Of a DNA stretch of 64,000 nt, positions 18,611 to 28,315 are shown in pieces. The stretch covers positions 232,058-296,057 of the forward strand of contig NZ_QNHG01000004.1 in assembly GCF_003290025.1 (NCBI RefSeq). Direction: 5' to 3'. Both the position numbers and the translations under genes were made by a program. The stretch is from Pseudogemmobacter bohemicus (GTDB lineage Bacteria; Pseudomonadota; Alphaproteobacteria; Rhodobacterales; Rhodobacteraceae). The notes under the pieces were generated by a model. That model saw nothing but the letters and a program-made list of their open reading frames with translations. It ran no database searches and was not told the origin of the DNA. Numbering within the stretch: the stretch's first letter is position 1; each line of letters opens with the position of its first letter.

Positions 18611-19325
18611 ATATCCCTGTTGTCGCGCTGCGAAACAGGGATGCGCCAGGACTGCGCAAGGTCCGGCTTCCCGGCCCCTGGTCGCAGCAGGTCTTCCAGC
18701 CAGAACCGGCGATGTCTCCCGCCGGTCCAGATCCCGGTCTCAGCCGGGGATCAGCGCCGAGACTGCGGCGCGCACGGCCAAAAGGCAAGCCCCCTCGCGC
18801 CCGGGCACCTGGTTCTTCCGAAGCCTGAAGCCTCGCGCCCTTGTGCTGTCGGGTTTGCGCGCCGCGCAGGCAGACACGATCCGGAGGCCGTGACGGAACC
18901 GCCGCCCCCCAATCCGATCAGCCTGCCCGGTTTCCTGGGGATGCAGCAACCAAAGATCCGGGGCCGGATGCCTCAACAGACCGCTGAAACAGTCGCTTCG
19001 CCGGCGGTGTCATCCTCTTCTGCCCCTCAGGCGCCTGGCCCCTGGCGCCTTGCGGCGGTTCCACCGGCCTCTCGGGGTGTTCAGCCAAGAGCCATGCCGG
19101 CTCTTGTATCGCGCTCCGACGTCTTCCGGATCCGGGCAGACAGCGCCAGCATTCAGGCAAAGCTTCGGTTGCATATCCCCGGTCAATCGCCCTCCAGTCG
19201 CCGCCGCAATGCCCTTCAGCGCGGCAAACACCGGCGCAGGCCCGAACCCGGCTGGCCGCCCTCATCCTGCTTGTGGCCAGATCGCGGATCGGCTCATGGT
19301 GTTTCTGAAGCTTATGGAATGAACG
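18611..19325. other. 715-bp stretch without a recognisable gene
   Basis: Several short open frames exist on both strands, but none shows a domain or consistent reading. GC-rich and slightly low-complexity; it may be decayed coding DNA, like other islands in this window. It should contain the divergent promoters of the aminotransferase and the GT4 gene, but no clear -35/-10 boxes stand out. Confidence 0.5.
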
Positions 19326-20900
19326 ATGCCGGCTGAACTCTTCGACACCGATTATTATTGCCGGCAGCTCGGCAGGAAACTGGCGCCAGAGCAGGCCTGG
19401 CAGCATTTTCAAAGCCAGGGCGATGCGGTCGGCTTCGACCCGTCGCCTTACTTTTCCACGCGCTTTTATAAAGCGCGCCACAGGAACTGGAACAAGCGCG
19501 GCGGCACGGCATTCGAGGATTTTCTGTCGCGCATCGCGCAGGGGCGGCTGCGGCAATCCCATCCTCTGATCGTGCCGGAAGAGTATAGTGCCGCCAGTCC
19601 CGACCTGACCGGATTGGGCGCAGAGGCCGTTTTGCATTTCTTCCGTTACGGCGATGGTGAGGGGCGCTCCCCCTCGTCCGGTTTCGATGCGGGCTTTTAC
19701 CGGCGCTGCTACCTGCCGCTGGGACAGATGCATGCATTTCGCCACTATGTGACCGCGGGCGCTGCTCTGGGTCACCTGCCCAGGGCGCTGCCAAGAGATG
19801 CCGCAGCCTCGTGCGAGGCAATGGCGCGGGTCCTTGCAGGCCTGCCCCGGCCGATCCTGCTGGTGACCCATGATGCTCAGCAGGCGGGCGTGCCGATCCT
19901 GACCCTCGATCTGGCGCGGGCGTTGCGGGCGCGCGGGTTTGATCCGGTGTGCCTCCTCGCCAATGCCGGACCGTTGCTGGAGACCTTCCGCGCCGCCGGT
20001 CCGGTTTTCATCATGGCTGAGGGCTGGGACCTGGCGGGGTTTGCGGCTGCCATGCCGCCTTGCATGCCGGTTCTGGTCAATACGGCGGCGGCGGCAGAGA
20101 TGGTGATACCGCTGGCCAAAGCCGGGCTGGATTGCCTGCTGATGATCCATGAAATGCCGGATTATATCCGCGATCAGAGCCTGATGCCGCATCTGCGGGC
20201 AGCGCATGCGGCCGGTGCGGGGCTGGTGGCCTCGATGCCGGGGATGGCGCGGGAGCTTGCCGCCGCGATCGGAGGGGAAATCACGCAACTGCGGCCCGGC
20301 ATCAGGCTGCCACCGACATCGCTGGCGGCGTTCCGGCGCCTGCACGCCTGGCGGCGATCCGGGTCAGGGCCGGTTTTCGTCGGGGCCGGCCATGCCGACC
20401 GGCGCAAGGGGTTCGATCTGTTTCTTGATGCGGCGCGACGGATTGCCGGGGCGCGGCCCGATGCGCGTTTCGTCTGGCTGGGCGCGCTGGACGACTGGGC
20501 GCAGGCTCTGGCGCGCGAGGCACTGGCTGGGGGTATGGCGCTGACGCTGCCGGGTTTCGTCGCGGACAGCCTGGCCTGGTATCGGGTGGCAGATGCCTAT
20601 CTGCTGACATCCCGCCAGGATCCCGGGCCGACAACGGCAATCCATGCGGCGGCAATGGGGACGCCCTTTGTCGGTTACGCCGCCGATATCGGGCTGATCG
20701 GACTGACCGAGGGTGTTGGCCAGTTCGTTCCGCCGGCAGATGAGACCGGCTTTGTCGCGGCGGCCCTTGCAAGGGCTGACGCGGTGACCGCCGGAACCCG
20801 CCGGACGCTGCGCCGCCATACCCGGCGGGAAGCAGGGTTTGACGCCTATGTCAGCGCGATCCTTGCCCGCTTTGGCCAGAGATCAGACGGCGCAGCCTGA
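19326..20900 (+). CDS. glycosyltransferase family 4 protein with N-terminal FDxxYY-type module
   Basis: 524 aa. The C-terminal half is a GT-B glycosyltransferase: VFVGAGHADRRKGFDLFLDAA, LTLPGFVADSLAWYRVADAYLLTS and GPTTAIHAAAMGTPFVGYAA are GT4-like nucleotide-sugar-site motifs. The N-terminal ~170 residues contain repeated aromatic motifs (FDTDYYCRQLG, FDPSPYFSTRFYKAR, FDAGFYRRCYLP) of the kind found in large rhamnan-synthesis-type glycosyltransferases. Probably acts on surface polysaccharide at the inner membrane. Its last 50 bp overlap the convergent NeuD-like gene. Confidence 0.85.
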   Translation: MPAELFDTDYYCRQLGRKLAPEQAWQHFQSQGDAVGFDPSPYFSTRFYKARHRNWNKRGGTAFEDFLSRIAQGRLRQSHPLIVPEEYSAASPDLTGLGAEAVLHFFRYGDGEGRSPSSGFDAGFYRRCYLPLGQMHAFRHYVTAGAALGHLPRALPRDAAASCEAMARVLAGLPRPILLVTHDAQQAGVPILTLDLARALRARGFDPVCLLANAGPLLETFRAAGPVFIMAEGWDLAGFAAAMPPCMPVLVNTAAAAEMVIPLAKAGLDCLLMIHEMPDYIRDQSLMPHLRAAHAAGAGLVASMPGMARELAAAIGGEITQLRPGIRLPPTSLAAFRRLHAWRRSGSGPVFVGAGHADRRKGFDLFLDAARRIAGARPDARFVWLGALDDWAQALAREALAGGMALTLPGFVADSLAWYRVADAYLLTSRQDPGPTTAIHAAAMGTPFVGYAADIGLIGLTEGVGQFVPPADETGFVAAALARADAVTAGTRRTLRRHTRREAGFDAYVSAILARFGQRSDGAA

Positions 20901-21564
20901 TCCAGTCCCGCATGGGCATCGCCGGATTGCCGACCATCCGCGCGCCCGGGGCCACATCCCGCAAGACCGCGGCGCCCACGCCGATCACCGCGCCGTCCCC
21001 GATGCGCAGCGGGCGGGCGCGGGTGCCATTCGCGATCACCGCATTCGGCGCCAGGGTCACCCCCTCGCCGATTGTGACATGACCAGAGATCATGCAGCCG
21101 AAACCGACCGTCGTGAAGGCCCCGATCAGGACATCATGGCCGACCACCGTGCCCAGAACCTGCGCGCCGGCTCCGATCCCGACCCCCGGGCCGATCCGGG
21201 TCAGCGGGGAACAAAGACTGCCCGCGCCATAGACCGCCGCCGGATCGACATGGATCTGCCCGGGATGGCAGGCCGTGGCGAATATCGCACCCTCGTCCGC
21301 GAATTGCGCGGCCATCCGGGCGCGCAGCGCCGGGCTGCCGGGCGTCAGCAGGATGGGCAGATCCAGGTATCGCTGAAGCCGCTCTGCCGATGAGATCACC
21401 GGAATGCCCAGCTCCGGATGCAGAAAGCCGTTTTCGATATCGTCGATCAGGGCGCGGATGCGCACCCTGCCCAGCCAGGCTTCCTCCAGCCCGCGCAGGA
21501 TCATCAGACTGTGCCCGCGCGCGCCGAAGACGGTGATCTCGTCGAATTCGGTGGTGGCTTTCAT
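20851..21564 (-). CDS. NeuD-like sugar O/N-acyltransferase (left-handed beta-helix)
   Basis: 237 aa. The N-terminus has a dinucleotide-fold start (EITVFGARGHSLMIL), and the C-terminus has hexapeptide repeats (IGPGVGIGAGAQVLGTVVG, VTIGEGVTLAPNAVIA) with the usual exit segment ARMVGNPAMP. Such enzymes acetylate aminosugars of surface glycans. The ATG at 21564 forms an ATGA overlap with the upstream aminotransferase stop, and aminotransferase plus acyltransferase together suggest synthesis of an N-acetylated (or N-acylated) amino sugar. Confidence 0.88.
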   Translation of the reverse strand: MKATTEFDEITVFGARGHSLMILRGLEEAWLGRVRIRALIDDIENGFLHPELGIPVISSAERLQRYLDLPILLTPGSPALRARMAAQFADEGAIFATACHPGQIHVDPAAVYGAGSLCSPLTRIGPGVGIGAGAQVLGTVVGHDVLIGAFTTVGFGCMISGHVTIGEGVTLAPNAVIANGTRARPLRIGDGAVIGVGAAVLRDVAPGARMVGNPAMPMRDWIRLRRLISGQSGQGSR

Positions 21565-22691
21565 GCTGGCCTCTTTGTCGGGCGGGTGGTGCAGAAACGC
21601 GTGACCGCCTCGCAGACCCGCTGCGCATCCGAGGCGGTGATCCGGCCATGAAAGGGGAGGCACAGGATTTGCGGCGCGAGACCGGGCGCAAGGGCGGGGC
21701 CGCCCCCGGCGGTGATGATCCGCTGTCCCTGCCAGCAGGTTCCCGGGCCGCAGAGCAGCGGGAAATGGTCGCGGGCGAAGATACCCTGTTCGGCAAGGGC
21801 CAGATGCAGCCCGGCCCGCAGATCCGGGGCGAGGCGCAGGCTGTAATAGCCCGGAGCCGCTGGCTTCCCGCCTTGCAGAGACAGGCCCGGCAGCCCGGCA
21901 AGGGCACGGTCATAGACCCGGCGCAAGGCATTGCGGGCGGCGAGTTCCTCTGGCAGGCCGGGCAGCAGTGCAAGGCCCATGGCGGCATGCAGCTCGGAGA
22001 GTTTGCCGTTCAGACCGGGGCCGGTGGGACGCCCCTGCTCCAGCCCGAAATTCCGCATCCGGCGCAGATTCGTGGCGCTTTCCGCACGGGTGACGACAAA
22101 GCCCCCCTCGACCGTATGCATGATCTTGGTCGCATGCAGCGAAAAGGCCGAGGCATCACCGAAATGGCCAATCGGCACCCCCTCCACCGTTACGCCGTAA
22201 GCATGGGCCGCATCATAGACCAGCCAGAGACCATGGCGGCCGGCGATCCCGCTCAGCGCTGCCACATCGCAAGGCACACCCAGAAAATGCACCGGCAGGA
22301 TTGCGCCGGTGCGCGGCGTGATCGCCGCCTCGACCGCCCTCGGGCAAAGGGTCAGCGTAACGGGGTCCACATCGGCGAAAACCGGCACCAGCCCCAGCCC
22401 GGCAATGGCCTGGGCGGTTGCGGCAAAGCTGAGAGGCGTGGTGATGACCTCGGCGCCGGGGGGCAGGTTTCCCAGCATCAGCGCCAGCGTCAGGGCCATC
22501 GTGCCCGAAGAGGTCAGGCTGACGGCATCCCCCGGCGCCTGTGTGGTGGCAAGCGCCTGTTCCAGCCGCATATGCAGGGCGCCGCCATTGGTCAGCCAGG
22601 CCGCCGCCAGCGCCCCGGCGGTCAGCTCTGCCAGCCTGGCGGGATCGGGCAGCATCGGGGCACCGAACAGGATCAGCGGCAGATCATCCAT
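21561..22691 (-). CDS. DegT/DnrJ/EryC1/StrS family nucleotide-sugar aminotransferase
   Basis: 376 aa PLP enzyme that aminates a keto-sugar nucleotide. Diagnostic motifs are VSLTSSGTMALTLAL, ITTPLSFAATAQAI, ADVDPVTLTLCP, YDAAHAYGVT and the PLP-lysine SLHATKIMHTVEGG. The ATG at 22691 overlaps the stop of the upstream glycosyltransferase by 8 bp; the stop overlaps the NeuD-like start by 3-4 bp. The three genes are therefore tightly coupled. Confidence 0.92.
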   Translation of the reverse strand: MDDLPLILFGAPMLPDPARLAELTAGALAAAWLTNGGALHMRLEQALATTQAPGDAVSLTSSGTMALTLALMLGNLPPGAEVITTPLSFAATAQAIAGLGLVPVFADVDPVTLTLCPRAVEAAITPRTGAILPVHFLGVPCDVAALSGIAGRHGLWLVYDAAHAYGVTVEGVPIGHFGDASAFSLHATKIMHTVEGGFVVTRAESATNLRRMRNFGLEQGRPTGPGLNGKLSELHAAMGLALLPGLPEELAARNALRRVYDRALAGLPGLSLQGGKPAAPGYYSLRLAPDLRAGLHLALAEQGIFARDHFPLLCGPGTCWQGQRIITAGGGPALAPGLAPQILCLPFHGRITASDAQRVCEAVTRFCTTRPTKRPA

Positions 22692-24885
22692 CAAAAACCC
22701 CGCTTTCAAGAGCGCTGCGCAGATCGCGGTTCGAGGTGAAGGGGACCTGGTGTCTGCGATGCAGCCGCGAGCCCGCACCCAGCACCGGCAGGATATGGTG
22801 GCCGGTGGCGCGACAGGTGACGCCCAGCATCCGCTCGATCGCATGGGCAAGCGTGGCATCGACCTGGCCCGCCTCGGGGGCGAAAGCCTCCTGCCCCAGC
22901 CCCAGGTCGAGCAAAGGGCGGATCGCAGCGCTGCGCGCCCAGAACATCGAGCCGACCGGAAACCGCAGGCTGTTATCGTCGGGCAAGGCATCGGGCGATG
23001 CGCCGGGCAGCGCCATGCGCCGCGCCAGTTCCCTGGCGATATCGCGATTGCACCCCCAATGCGCCGCGCCCAGTACAGCGCGGAAGGTGATCGGCACCAC
23101 CATGCCAAGCGTCGGGATCTTCTCGAAAAAAGACAGGATCCGGTTCACCTCGGCCCCGGATCCGACGAGGCAGTCGAGGATATGCGCCAGCCAGTCATCC
23201 AGCCTGTCGGAATGCGGCGAGCGTTTGCCATGCAGATGCAGCACCAGGTCATGCGCGGCATAGGCCGAAGCGAAGCCGTAAAGCTTGGGCCAGATGTCGC
23301 GCCCCCGATTGGCGAAGACCCGGATCTCTGCCCCCGGCAGATGATCGCGGATCCGGGCGGCTTTCTCTGCCGTATCGGTCGAGACGTAAAGAGACAGAGG
23401 AACCGCGATCCGACGCAGTCTTTCGGCAAAGACCGGCGCCAGATCATCATAGTAAAGGTGCAGGAACACACCGACCGGGCGCTTGGGCACCGAAGGCAGC
23501 TTACGCTGCGGCAGCGGCAGGCCGGTCTTGCCGCGCCCCCGGTCGAAATCTGTCGGAGCATGCGCCCAGAGCGGGGTATTGGTCATCACCCGCGCGAGAA
23601 TGAGCTCCTGCTCGGTCGGGTTCGTGCGCAGGCACAGGGGCGAGGTCTGATCTTCCACCGCTTCGGCAAGCCTGCGGGCGCGGGCGGCAATGGTCTCCAG
23701 CCGGGCGGATTGCGCGGCGGGGTTGCCGCCCCGGGCAATGTCCCTGATCTCGTGAACATCCGCCGAAAGGCCATTGATCAGCGGCGATGCCGGGGCGGGA
23801 TCGGGCAAGGCAGAAGGGGCAGCCTGGTCCAGATGCCGCGCGACCATCGCAATATCGCGCGCGGCGGCCAGCAGGGCCGAGACAACCTCATCCGTCACCA
23901 CGGGCGCCGCACCGGTTTCCGGACCGGGGTCGGGGCCAGGCAGCCCTGCACCAAAAGCGGGACGGGCAACCTCTCCCGCCGCCAGCGCCCTGCGCGCCCG
24001 GGCAAGGATCACCAGCGCGCGCTGGCTGAAATCATGCTGCGCCACCATCCGCCCATGCAGGGCCAGACGCGCCTCCGCGTCAGGAGCCGGTCCCTCCAGC
24101 AAGGTCTTCAGCGTCCGAGCCAATGCCGCGGGGCTGTTCACCTGCCGGACTTCCGGCAGTTCCGCCCCGGTATGGCCGAGAACCGGGTCCGATACCACCG
24201 CCGCCCCCGAGGCGAGCGCATCATAGCTGCGATTGCTCATAAACCCGAGTGCGGCCATGCTCGCCATATGGCTGTTCAGCACGACACGGGCGCGCGCATA
24301 GACATCGGCCAGCTCGTCATGGTTCAGTCGCTCGCCCTGCCAGAGATGGCGCGGCACGACATCCTGCCAGCCCGGCCCCCAGATCTGCGGCTCGAATCCC
24401 GTCCGGACTGCATCAAGAACAATCTGCCGACTGACCCGGGACGCATAGGCACCGACAAAGACCAGCGGGATCTCTGCGCTGCCGGATGGCCGCCGGGACG
24501 GGTGGAAATGTGTCGTATCGGTTGCCTGCGGCAGATATTCCGCATCAAGGCCAAGGCCACGATACTGTGCGGTAAGATGCCGCGCGGCGATAAAGAGGGC
24601 CTGATAGCGCGCCAGCATGCCTTTCGGCGCCACATTCGGTGGGCTGAGCATCCACAGAAGGTTGGGCAGGCCGGACACCGGCTCTTCCAGATGTGGCCCC
24701 GATATCTGCAGCAGAACCGAGGGCAGCCTCGATGGCCCGGGCCGCTCGCCCCGAAACAGTAAAACGGTTTCGCATCCGTGATCCTTGCGCATCGCCTGTG
24801 CAAGGCACCCGGCATAGGCGGTCTCGCCCCAGGAAGCCTGGTTGGCCCTGGTCGCATTGATCCTGATGCAAACGCGAATGCTCAA
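22684..24885 (-). CDS. glycosyltransferase fused to rhamnan synthesis protein F (RgpF) domain
   Basis: 733 aa, two-domain protein. Residues 1 to ~310 form a GT-B-like domain of the CgeB/Glyco_trans_1 type (NLLWMLSPPNVAPKGML, VYARARVVLNSHMASMAALGFMSNRSYDALASGAAVVSD). Residues ~450-733 match RgpF: VGVFLHLYYDDLAPVFAERL, FANRGRDIWPKLYGFA, VLHLHGKRSPHSDRL and VVPITFRAVLGAAHWGCN. Both halves point to assembly of a rhamnose- or deoxysugar-containing surface glycan. It heads the coupled operon with the aminotransferase and the acyltransferase. Confidence 0.88.
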   Translation of the reverse strand: MSIRVCIRINATRANQASWGETAYAGCLAQAMRKDHGCETVLLFRGERPGPSRLPSVLLQISGPHLEEPVSGLPNLLWMLSPPNVAPKGMLARYQALFIAARHLTAQYRGLGLDAEYLPQATDTTHFHPSRRPSGSAEIPLVFVGAYASRVSRQIVLDAVRTGFEPQIWGPGWQDVVPRHLWQGERLNHDELADVYARARVVLNSHMASMAALGFMSNRSYDALASGAAVVSDPVLGHTGAELPEVRQVNSPAALARTLKTLLEGPAPDAEARLALHGRMVAQHDFSQRALVILARARRALAAGEVARPAFGAGLPGPDPGPETGAAPVVTDEVVSALLAAARDIAMVARHLDQAAPSALPDPAPASPLINGLSADVHEIRDIARGGNPAAQSARLETIAARARRLAEAVEDQTSPLCLRTNPTEQELILARVMTNTPLWAHAPTDFDRGRGKTGLPLPQRKLPSVPKRPVGVFLHLYYDDLAPVFAERLRRIAVPLSLYVSTDTAEKAARIRDHLPGAEIRVFANRGRDIWPKLYGFASAYAAHDLVLHLHGKRSPHSDRLDDWLAHILDCLVGSGAEVNRILSFFEKIPTLGMVVPITFRAVLGAAHWGCNRDIARELARRMALPGASPDALPDDNSLRFPVGSMFWARSAAIRPLLDLGLGQEAFAPEAGQVDATLAHAIERMLGVTCRATGHHILPVLGAGSRLHRRHQVPFTSNRDLRSALESGVFDG

Positions 24886-25135
24886 TCCCGGCTCGCAGAG
24901 CTTTACTTGTTATTATGCAGCGCAGGCCGATCTACTGCCTGACGCGAATTATTCCAGTTTCTTCGTCTCCGCGTCAACAAGTGCCGGGCATCACCGGATC
25001 GTGGGAACGGATAACGGGTGCCTGCTGAGGAATGCATGCCACAGACGAGATGACGGCCCGGGAGCTTGCCCAGCCCCCCGGTTTCGGGTTTCGCGGCGCT
25101 GGTCCCGGAGGGCAGGTTCCGGCCCCGGGACCCTG
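24886..25135. other. upstream region of the glycan operon, no gene seen
   Basis: Contains a comparatively AT-rich stretch (about 24895-24965) that could hold the promoter of the minus-strand glycan operon. The rest borders the IS3 fragment. No coding frame is supported. Confidence 0.4.
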
Positions 25136-25279
25136 CCGGTTGATCGGCGGATTATATCTGATCGCGCTGCGAGGCCAGAGCTCGTTGCAGTCTCTGCGCC
25201 GGGCCTCCGGCCGTTCGCGGGTATCCGCAGGCCCCATGAGCCAGCGCGCGTTCAGGCATTCTGTCCGCAGCTTGCTGTT
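25136..25279 (-). mobile_element. IS3-family OrfB transposase fragment
   Basis: The minus strand encodes NSKLRTECLNARW, then RRDCNELWPRSAIRYNPPI, clearly the C-terminal end of an IS3-family integrase-core transposase (consensus FNSKLRTECLN...RRDYNE.RPHSAIG). Only about 48 residues remain and the catalytic DDE residues upstream are lost. The tail may extend to about 25080. Confidence 0.8.
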
Positions 25280-25297
25280 GCAAGTAAGGCGGGACCA

Positions 25298-25320
25298 AAA
25301 ACAGGCCGGGGACCTGTTTT
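25298..25320. repeat. short perfect inverted repeat
   Basis: AAAACAGG ... CCTGTTTT, an 8-bp perfect stem with a 7-base loop, beside the IS3 fragment. It could be a terminator-like hairpin or part of an IS end. Confidence 0.35.
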
Positions 25321-25397
25321 CGCCGGCGTAAAATGAGGCCGCTATCGGCAGCTTTTCCCTGGCCGGAGACGTCCGGAGCGACCTCATTGCCACAGGC

Positions 25398-25445
25398 CCG
25401 GGGATCCAGGACCGGGGATCCAGGTTTCGGGATCCAGGTCCGGGG
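25398..25445. repeat. short tandem repeat, ~14-bp unit, about three copies
   Basis: Units based on CCGGGGATCCAGG are repeated head to tail with small changes, within non-coding remnant DNA. Confidence 0.6.
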
Positions 25446-25999
25446 AGATGAATTCGCGGCAATGCCCATCCCGCCCCTCTGCGGAGAGCCGGTCTGCCGA
25501 CTGCCGCGTCCCAGGGTCTGAGCCAGGTCCTTGCCGTGGCAGGCGAAGCAGGGATATGCGGCCGGGCAGCAGCGCGAAGGCATGTCCACGGTGGTCGGTG
25601 CAGGCGGGATCGCCGCATCCGAACGGGGCCGGACACCCTCTGGCCTCCGCATATCCCGTTGAAATACTGACAGAACAGGCCGTGATGCGGTGAGGATTGG
25701 TATGAAATCAGCAGGGTGAGAATGAGCGCTCGGGGCGCGCGTGCATCTGACCGGCATTCAGCCCTCATCCGGCATGCACTGCCCTGTTGTAGCTAAGCCT
25801 GCGGAAAGGCGGGCATTTCAGTGAAAATGCCGCCGCAAGTGCCTCGCGAGACCAGCAATTCGGCTATGGGTCCTGAGACAAGGTTTCCGACCAGACGCCG
25901 GAAACCTTCGAACACAGGGTGCCTGAACCAATATATAAGAGAAACGCGGGCAGTTATGCCTGTGTACTGCCTTGCAGGGGTTTCCGGCGTGAAAAACTG

Positions 26000-26400
26000 T
26001 CAGGATCGGCAAATATGGGGCGGTATCAGGTGGCTTCCTGACCGTGAGGGATCAGCGCCGCCGCCGCGTCGGTTGATCGTGCAAATGGTCGCCACCCCGT
26101 CAATGTGAAAACCGGCAAAGACTGTCCTCACCTCGGGCACATCATCGCGTGACAGGATGAACCTGCCCCTGAGGCTGGCAAGCTGATCGGCGAGGTGCTG
26201 GAAATCGGCGCGCTGGAAGTCGGCGCGCCGGAAGATCCGCGTGTCGTAATCGTTCTCGCAGGCCCGGCATGGTGGGTCACAGAATAATGTGTCCGGCCCC
26301 GTCACAGCGGGGGATGAAGACCGTCCAGCCGGGCACCCGACAACTGCGCCAGTGAGGCACCTGCGCAGGTCCTCAGGCATCGTCTGCCGTCCGGGGCTGC
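26000..26400 (-). pseudogene. fragment of a phage-type DNA adenine methylase
   Basis: The minus strand encodes TLFCDPPCRACENDYDTRIF, then QHLADQLASLRGRFILSRDD and VPEVRTVFAGFHIDGVATIC. This matches the C-terminal half of D12-class N6-adenine methylases, where the catalytic motif is DPPY; here it reads DPPC. A short in-frame duplication (RADFQRADFQ) is present. The N-terminal SAM-binding part is missing or out of frame, so the gene is dead. Confidence 0.65.
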
Positions 26401-27189
26401 GGCAGATTGCGGGCCATTGCGCCCGCCATGAGACGGCCCTGCTCCGCCCGAGGCGGGGCCACCGGAGGTGTCTGGCAGCTGGGAGTTGACGGCGGTGACA
26501 GCCTGGCGGTCACGCTGGCCGCCGGCATTTATGGCCGCGCCCGGGTCAGTGCCGCAGGCCTGGTCACGGCCGATAGCGTCACCGATCCCCTCAACGCCAT
26601 GTCCCGACCGCCCTGGGCGCGACACCGGCCGATGTAATCCAGCACCAAGGGGCATGCGCGTCAGCCAAGGGGCCGCAATCAAAGCCTGTTGGAAGGCCGT
26701 CCAGGTCTGATTTATTCGCGCGTGACCATCGCTTACCCGGCCGCCCCGCCTCAGCGCGCAAACCAGCTGGCCCGGGTTTCGGCCATGGCATGGCTGAGGA
26801 TCACATTATCCTGGGCCGGTCTGGCGGAACGTCCGGGGCGGCCCGAAGACGGTGATGACCCCTGTGAGCAGGCGAAGCCCATGGGTTCGGATGCGCCTGC
26901 GCAAGGACCTCAGGGCGCATCGCAGGGTCTCGGGGCTGCGGTCAAAAGAGGGGGCGCGAAGACCAGTGGGCGTAATCGGCTGAGCCAGAGGGGGGCCTCG
27001 CCACCAGACGACACGCCGTCGCGGATGCCGATGACCGCCCGATCCGCCTTTTCAGGACGGCAGGAGAGGCGCAGTCACGATGCGGGCACTGCTGCACTTT
27101 CCGAAGGCAGAATGGGTGCCCGGCGCCGGGGGGTATGATGCTGACCGGTTCAGAGATGCCCTGAAAAGGGGTTAAGGCCCCGCATTTCT
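26401..27189. other. ~790-bp stretch without a supported gene
   Basis: Short open frames on both strands; one on the plus strand (26407-26637) is Ala/Gly-rich but matches nothing I recognise. It lies between a methylase remnant and a capsid remnant and is probably decayed prophage DNA. Confidence 0.4.
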
Positions 27190-28180
27190 GGCCGTAAATC
27201 ACATGGACAGCCCATCAGGCACGACAGGCGCCGCCAGAAACACCGCAACCGCATCGGGATCATCTCCGGCACCCGCACCGCCCAGGTCGTCGACGTCATC
27301 CCGTCGACGCATGCGCGCGGCTACCGCAATGCCGGGAATATCCCGCACCTGCTGTTTCCGCGCGTCACCGTCACGAACCGCTCGATGCGCGTTCTGAAGT
27401 TCGGCAAGGAAAGCTTCCGCATGCTGAACACCCGGCGCGCGCCCGGCGCCGACAAAAAGCGCGTCCAGTATGGCTTCGCCTCGGATCCGGTCGGGCTGGT
27501 GCAGGATCCGCCTAAGGCTGCCCTGCCGATTGAGCACCTGGAAGAGGCCGGCTCGGTCCCTGGCGTCAATCTGGCGAGCGGCGCCGTCGATATGGTTCGC
27601 GGCAGCATCGACCTGAACCTTGAATACGAACGCGCGACGATGGCGCGTAATGCGGCCAATTATGCGGCCTCGAACAAGGTCACGCTGACCGCCAACGCGC
27701 GCTGGACCCAGACTGCCGCGACGCCTCGGGCAGATATCAAGGCAGGGAAAGAGGCAGTCCGCAGGATGACGGGCCGCTATCCGAACACCCTGATCCCTGG
27801 GCCAAACGGCGCGAACGCCCTGTGCGAGCATGCCGCGATCAGGGAGCAGGTCAAATATGCCAGCGCCGGTTCGATCACGCTAAAGATGCTGGCCCGTACC
27901 CTTCAGCTGAAGCGTGTTGTTGTCGGTGAAAAGGTATCCTGCCCCGAAACGGCTGCTGACACCGCTGCCGCCACCGATATGCGGGACGACGATGCGATCC
28001 TCGCCTATGTGCCCGATGGCGGGAAGTACCAGGTCCGGCCTTCGGCTACACCTGTGATCTTTCGGGTATGAATTGTCGGGCTATTCGCAGGTTCGCAAAC
28101 CTCGTCTCGACGAGAGCAACGACAGCTGGATCCCCCGGTCACCGCTGAACGCCGCCCGCTTATCATCGGCGCTGACGCGG
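27190..28180 (+). pseudogene. frameshifted phage major capsid protein
   Basis: From about 27220 a frame reads ARGYRNAGNIPHLLFPRVTV, then KFGKESFRMLNTRRAPGADK, YERATMARNAANYAASNKVT and MTGRYPNTLI, with a stop at 28071. This order matches major capsid proteins of Mu-like or related phages (N-terminal LFPRVPV, central RNAANYA..NKV.L). The usual C-terminal block continues in a different frame after 28071 (SGYSQVRKPRLDESNDSWI) and shifts again near 28130 (PVTAERRPLIIGADAG). No start codon lies in the correct frame. No portal, terminase or tail gene is adjacent. Confidence 0.75.
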
Positions 28181-28315
28181 GCACACGCGCGGATGATCCT
28201 GCTTCAGGATATGTCCCGCCGGCACAGGATCGAAGGCTTGCAGCACTGCCCGAAGCGGCTCAACCGGCCCTGGAAAAACGCGGGCCCTGCAAAAAAGGCA
28301 TTGCAGACCGATCCG

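Noticed and set aside
18918-19325. Minus-strand frame upstream of the GT4 gene considered as a transposase remnant
   Set aside because: The Arg/Pro-rich translation matches no transposase block I can name in any frame.
22309-24762. 817-codon open frame on the plus strand opposite the glycan operon
   Set aside because: It is antisense to two well-supported genes (DegT aminotransferase and GT/RgpF fusion), is Arg/Gln/Gly-rich without any domain, and reflects codon bias of GC-rich DNA.
27190-28180. Capsid remnant considered as part of a gene transfer agent cluster
   Set aside because: The sequence resembles Mu-type capsid proteins rather than the HK97-type GTA capsid, and no other GTA genes flank it.
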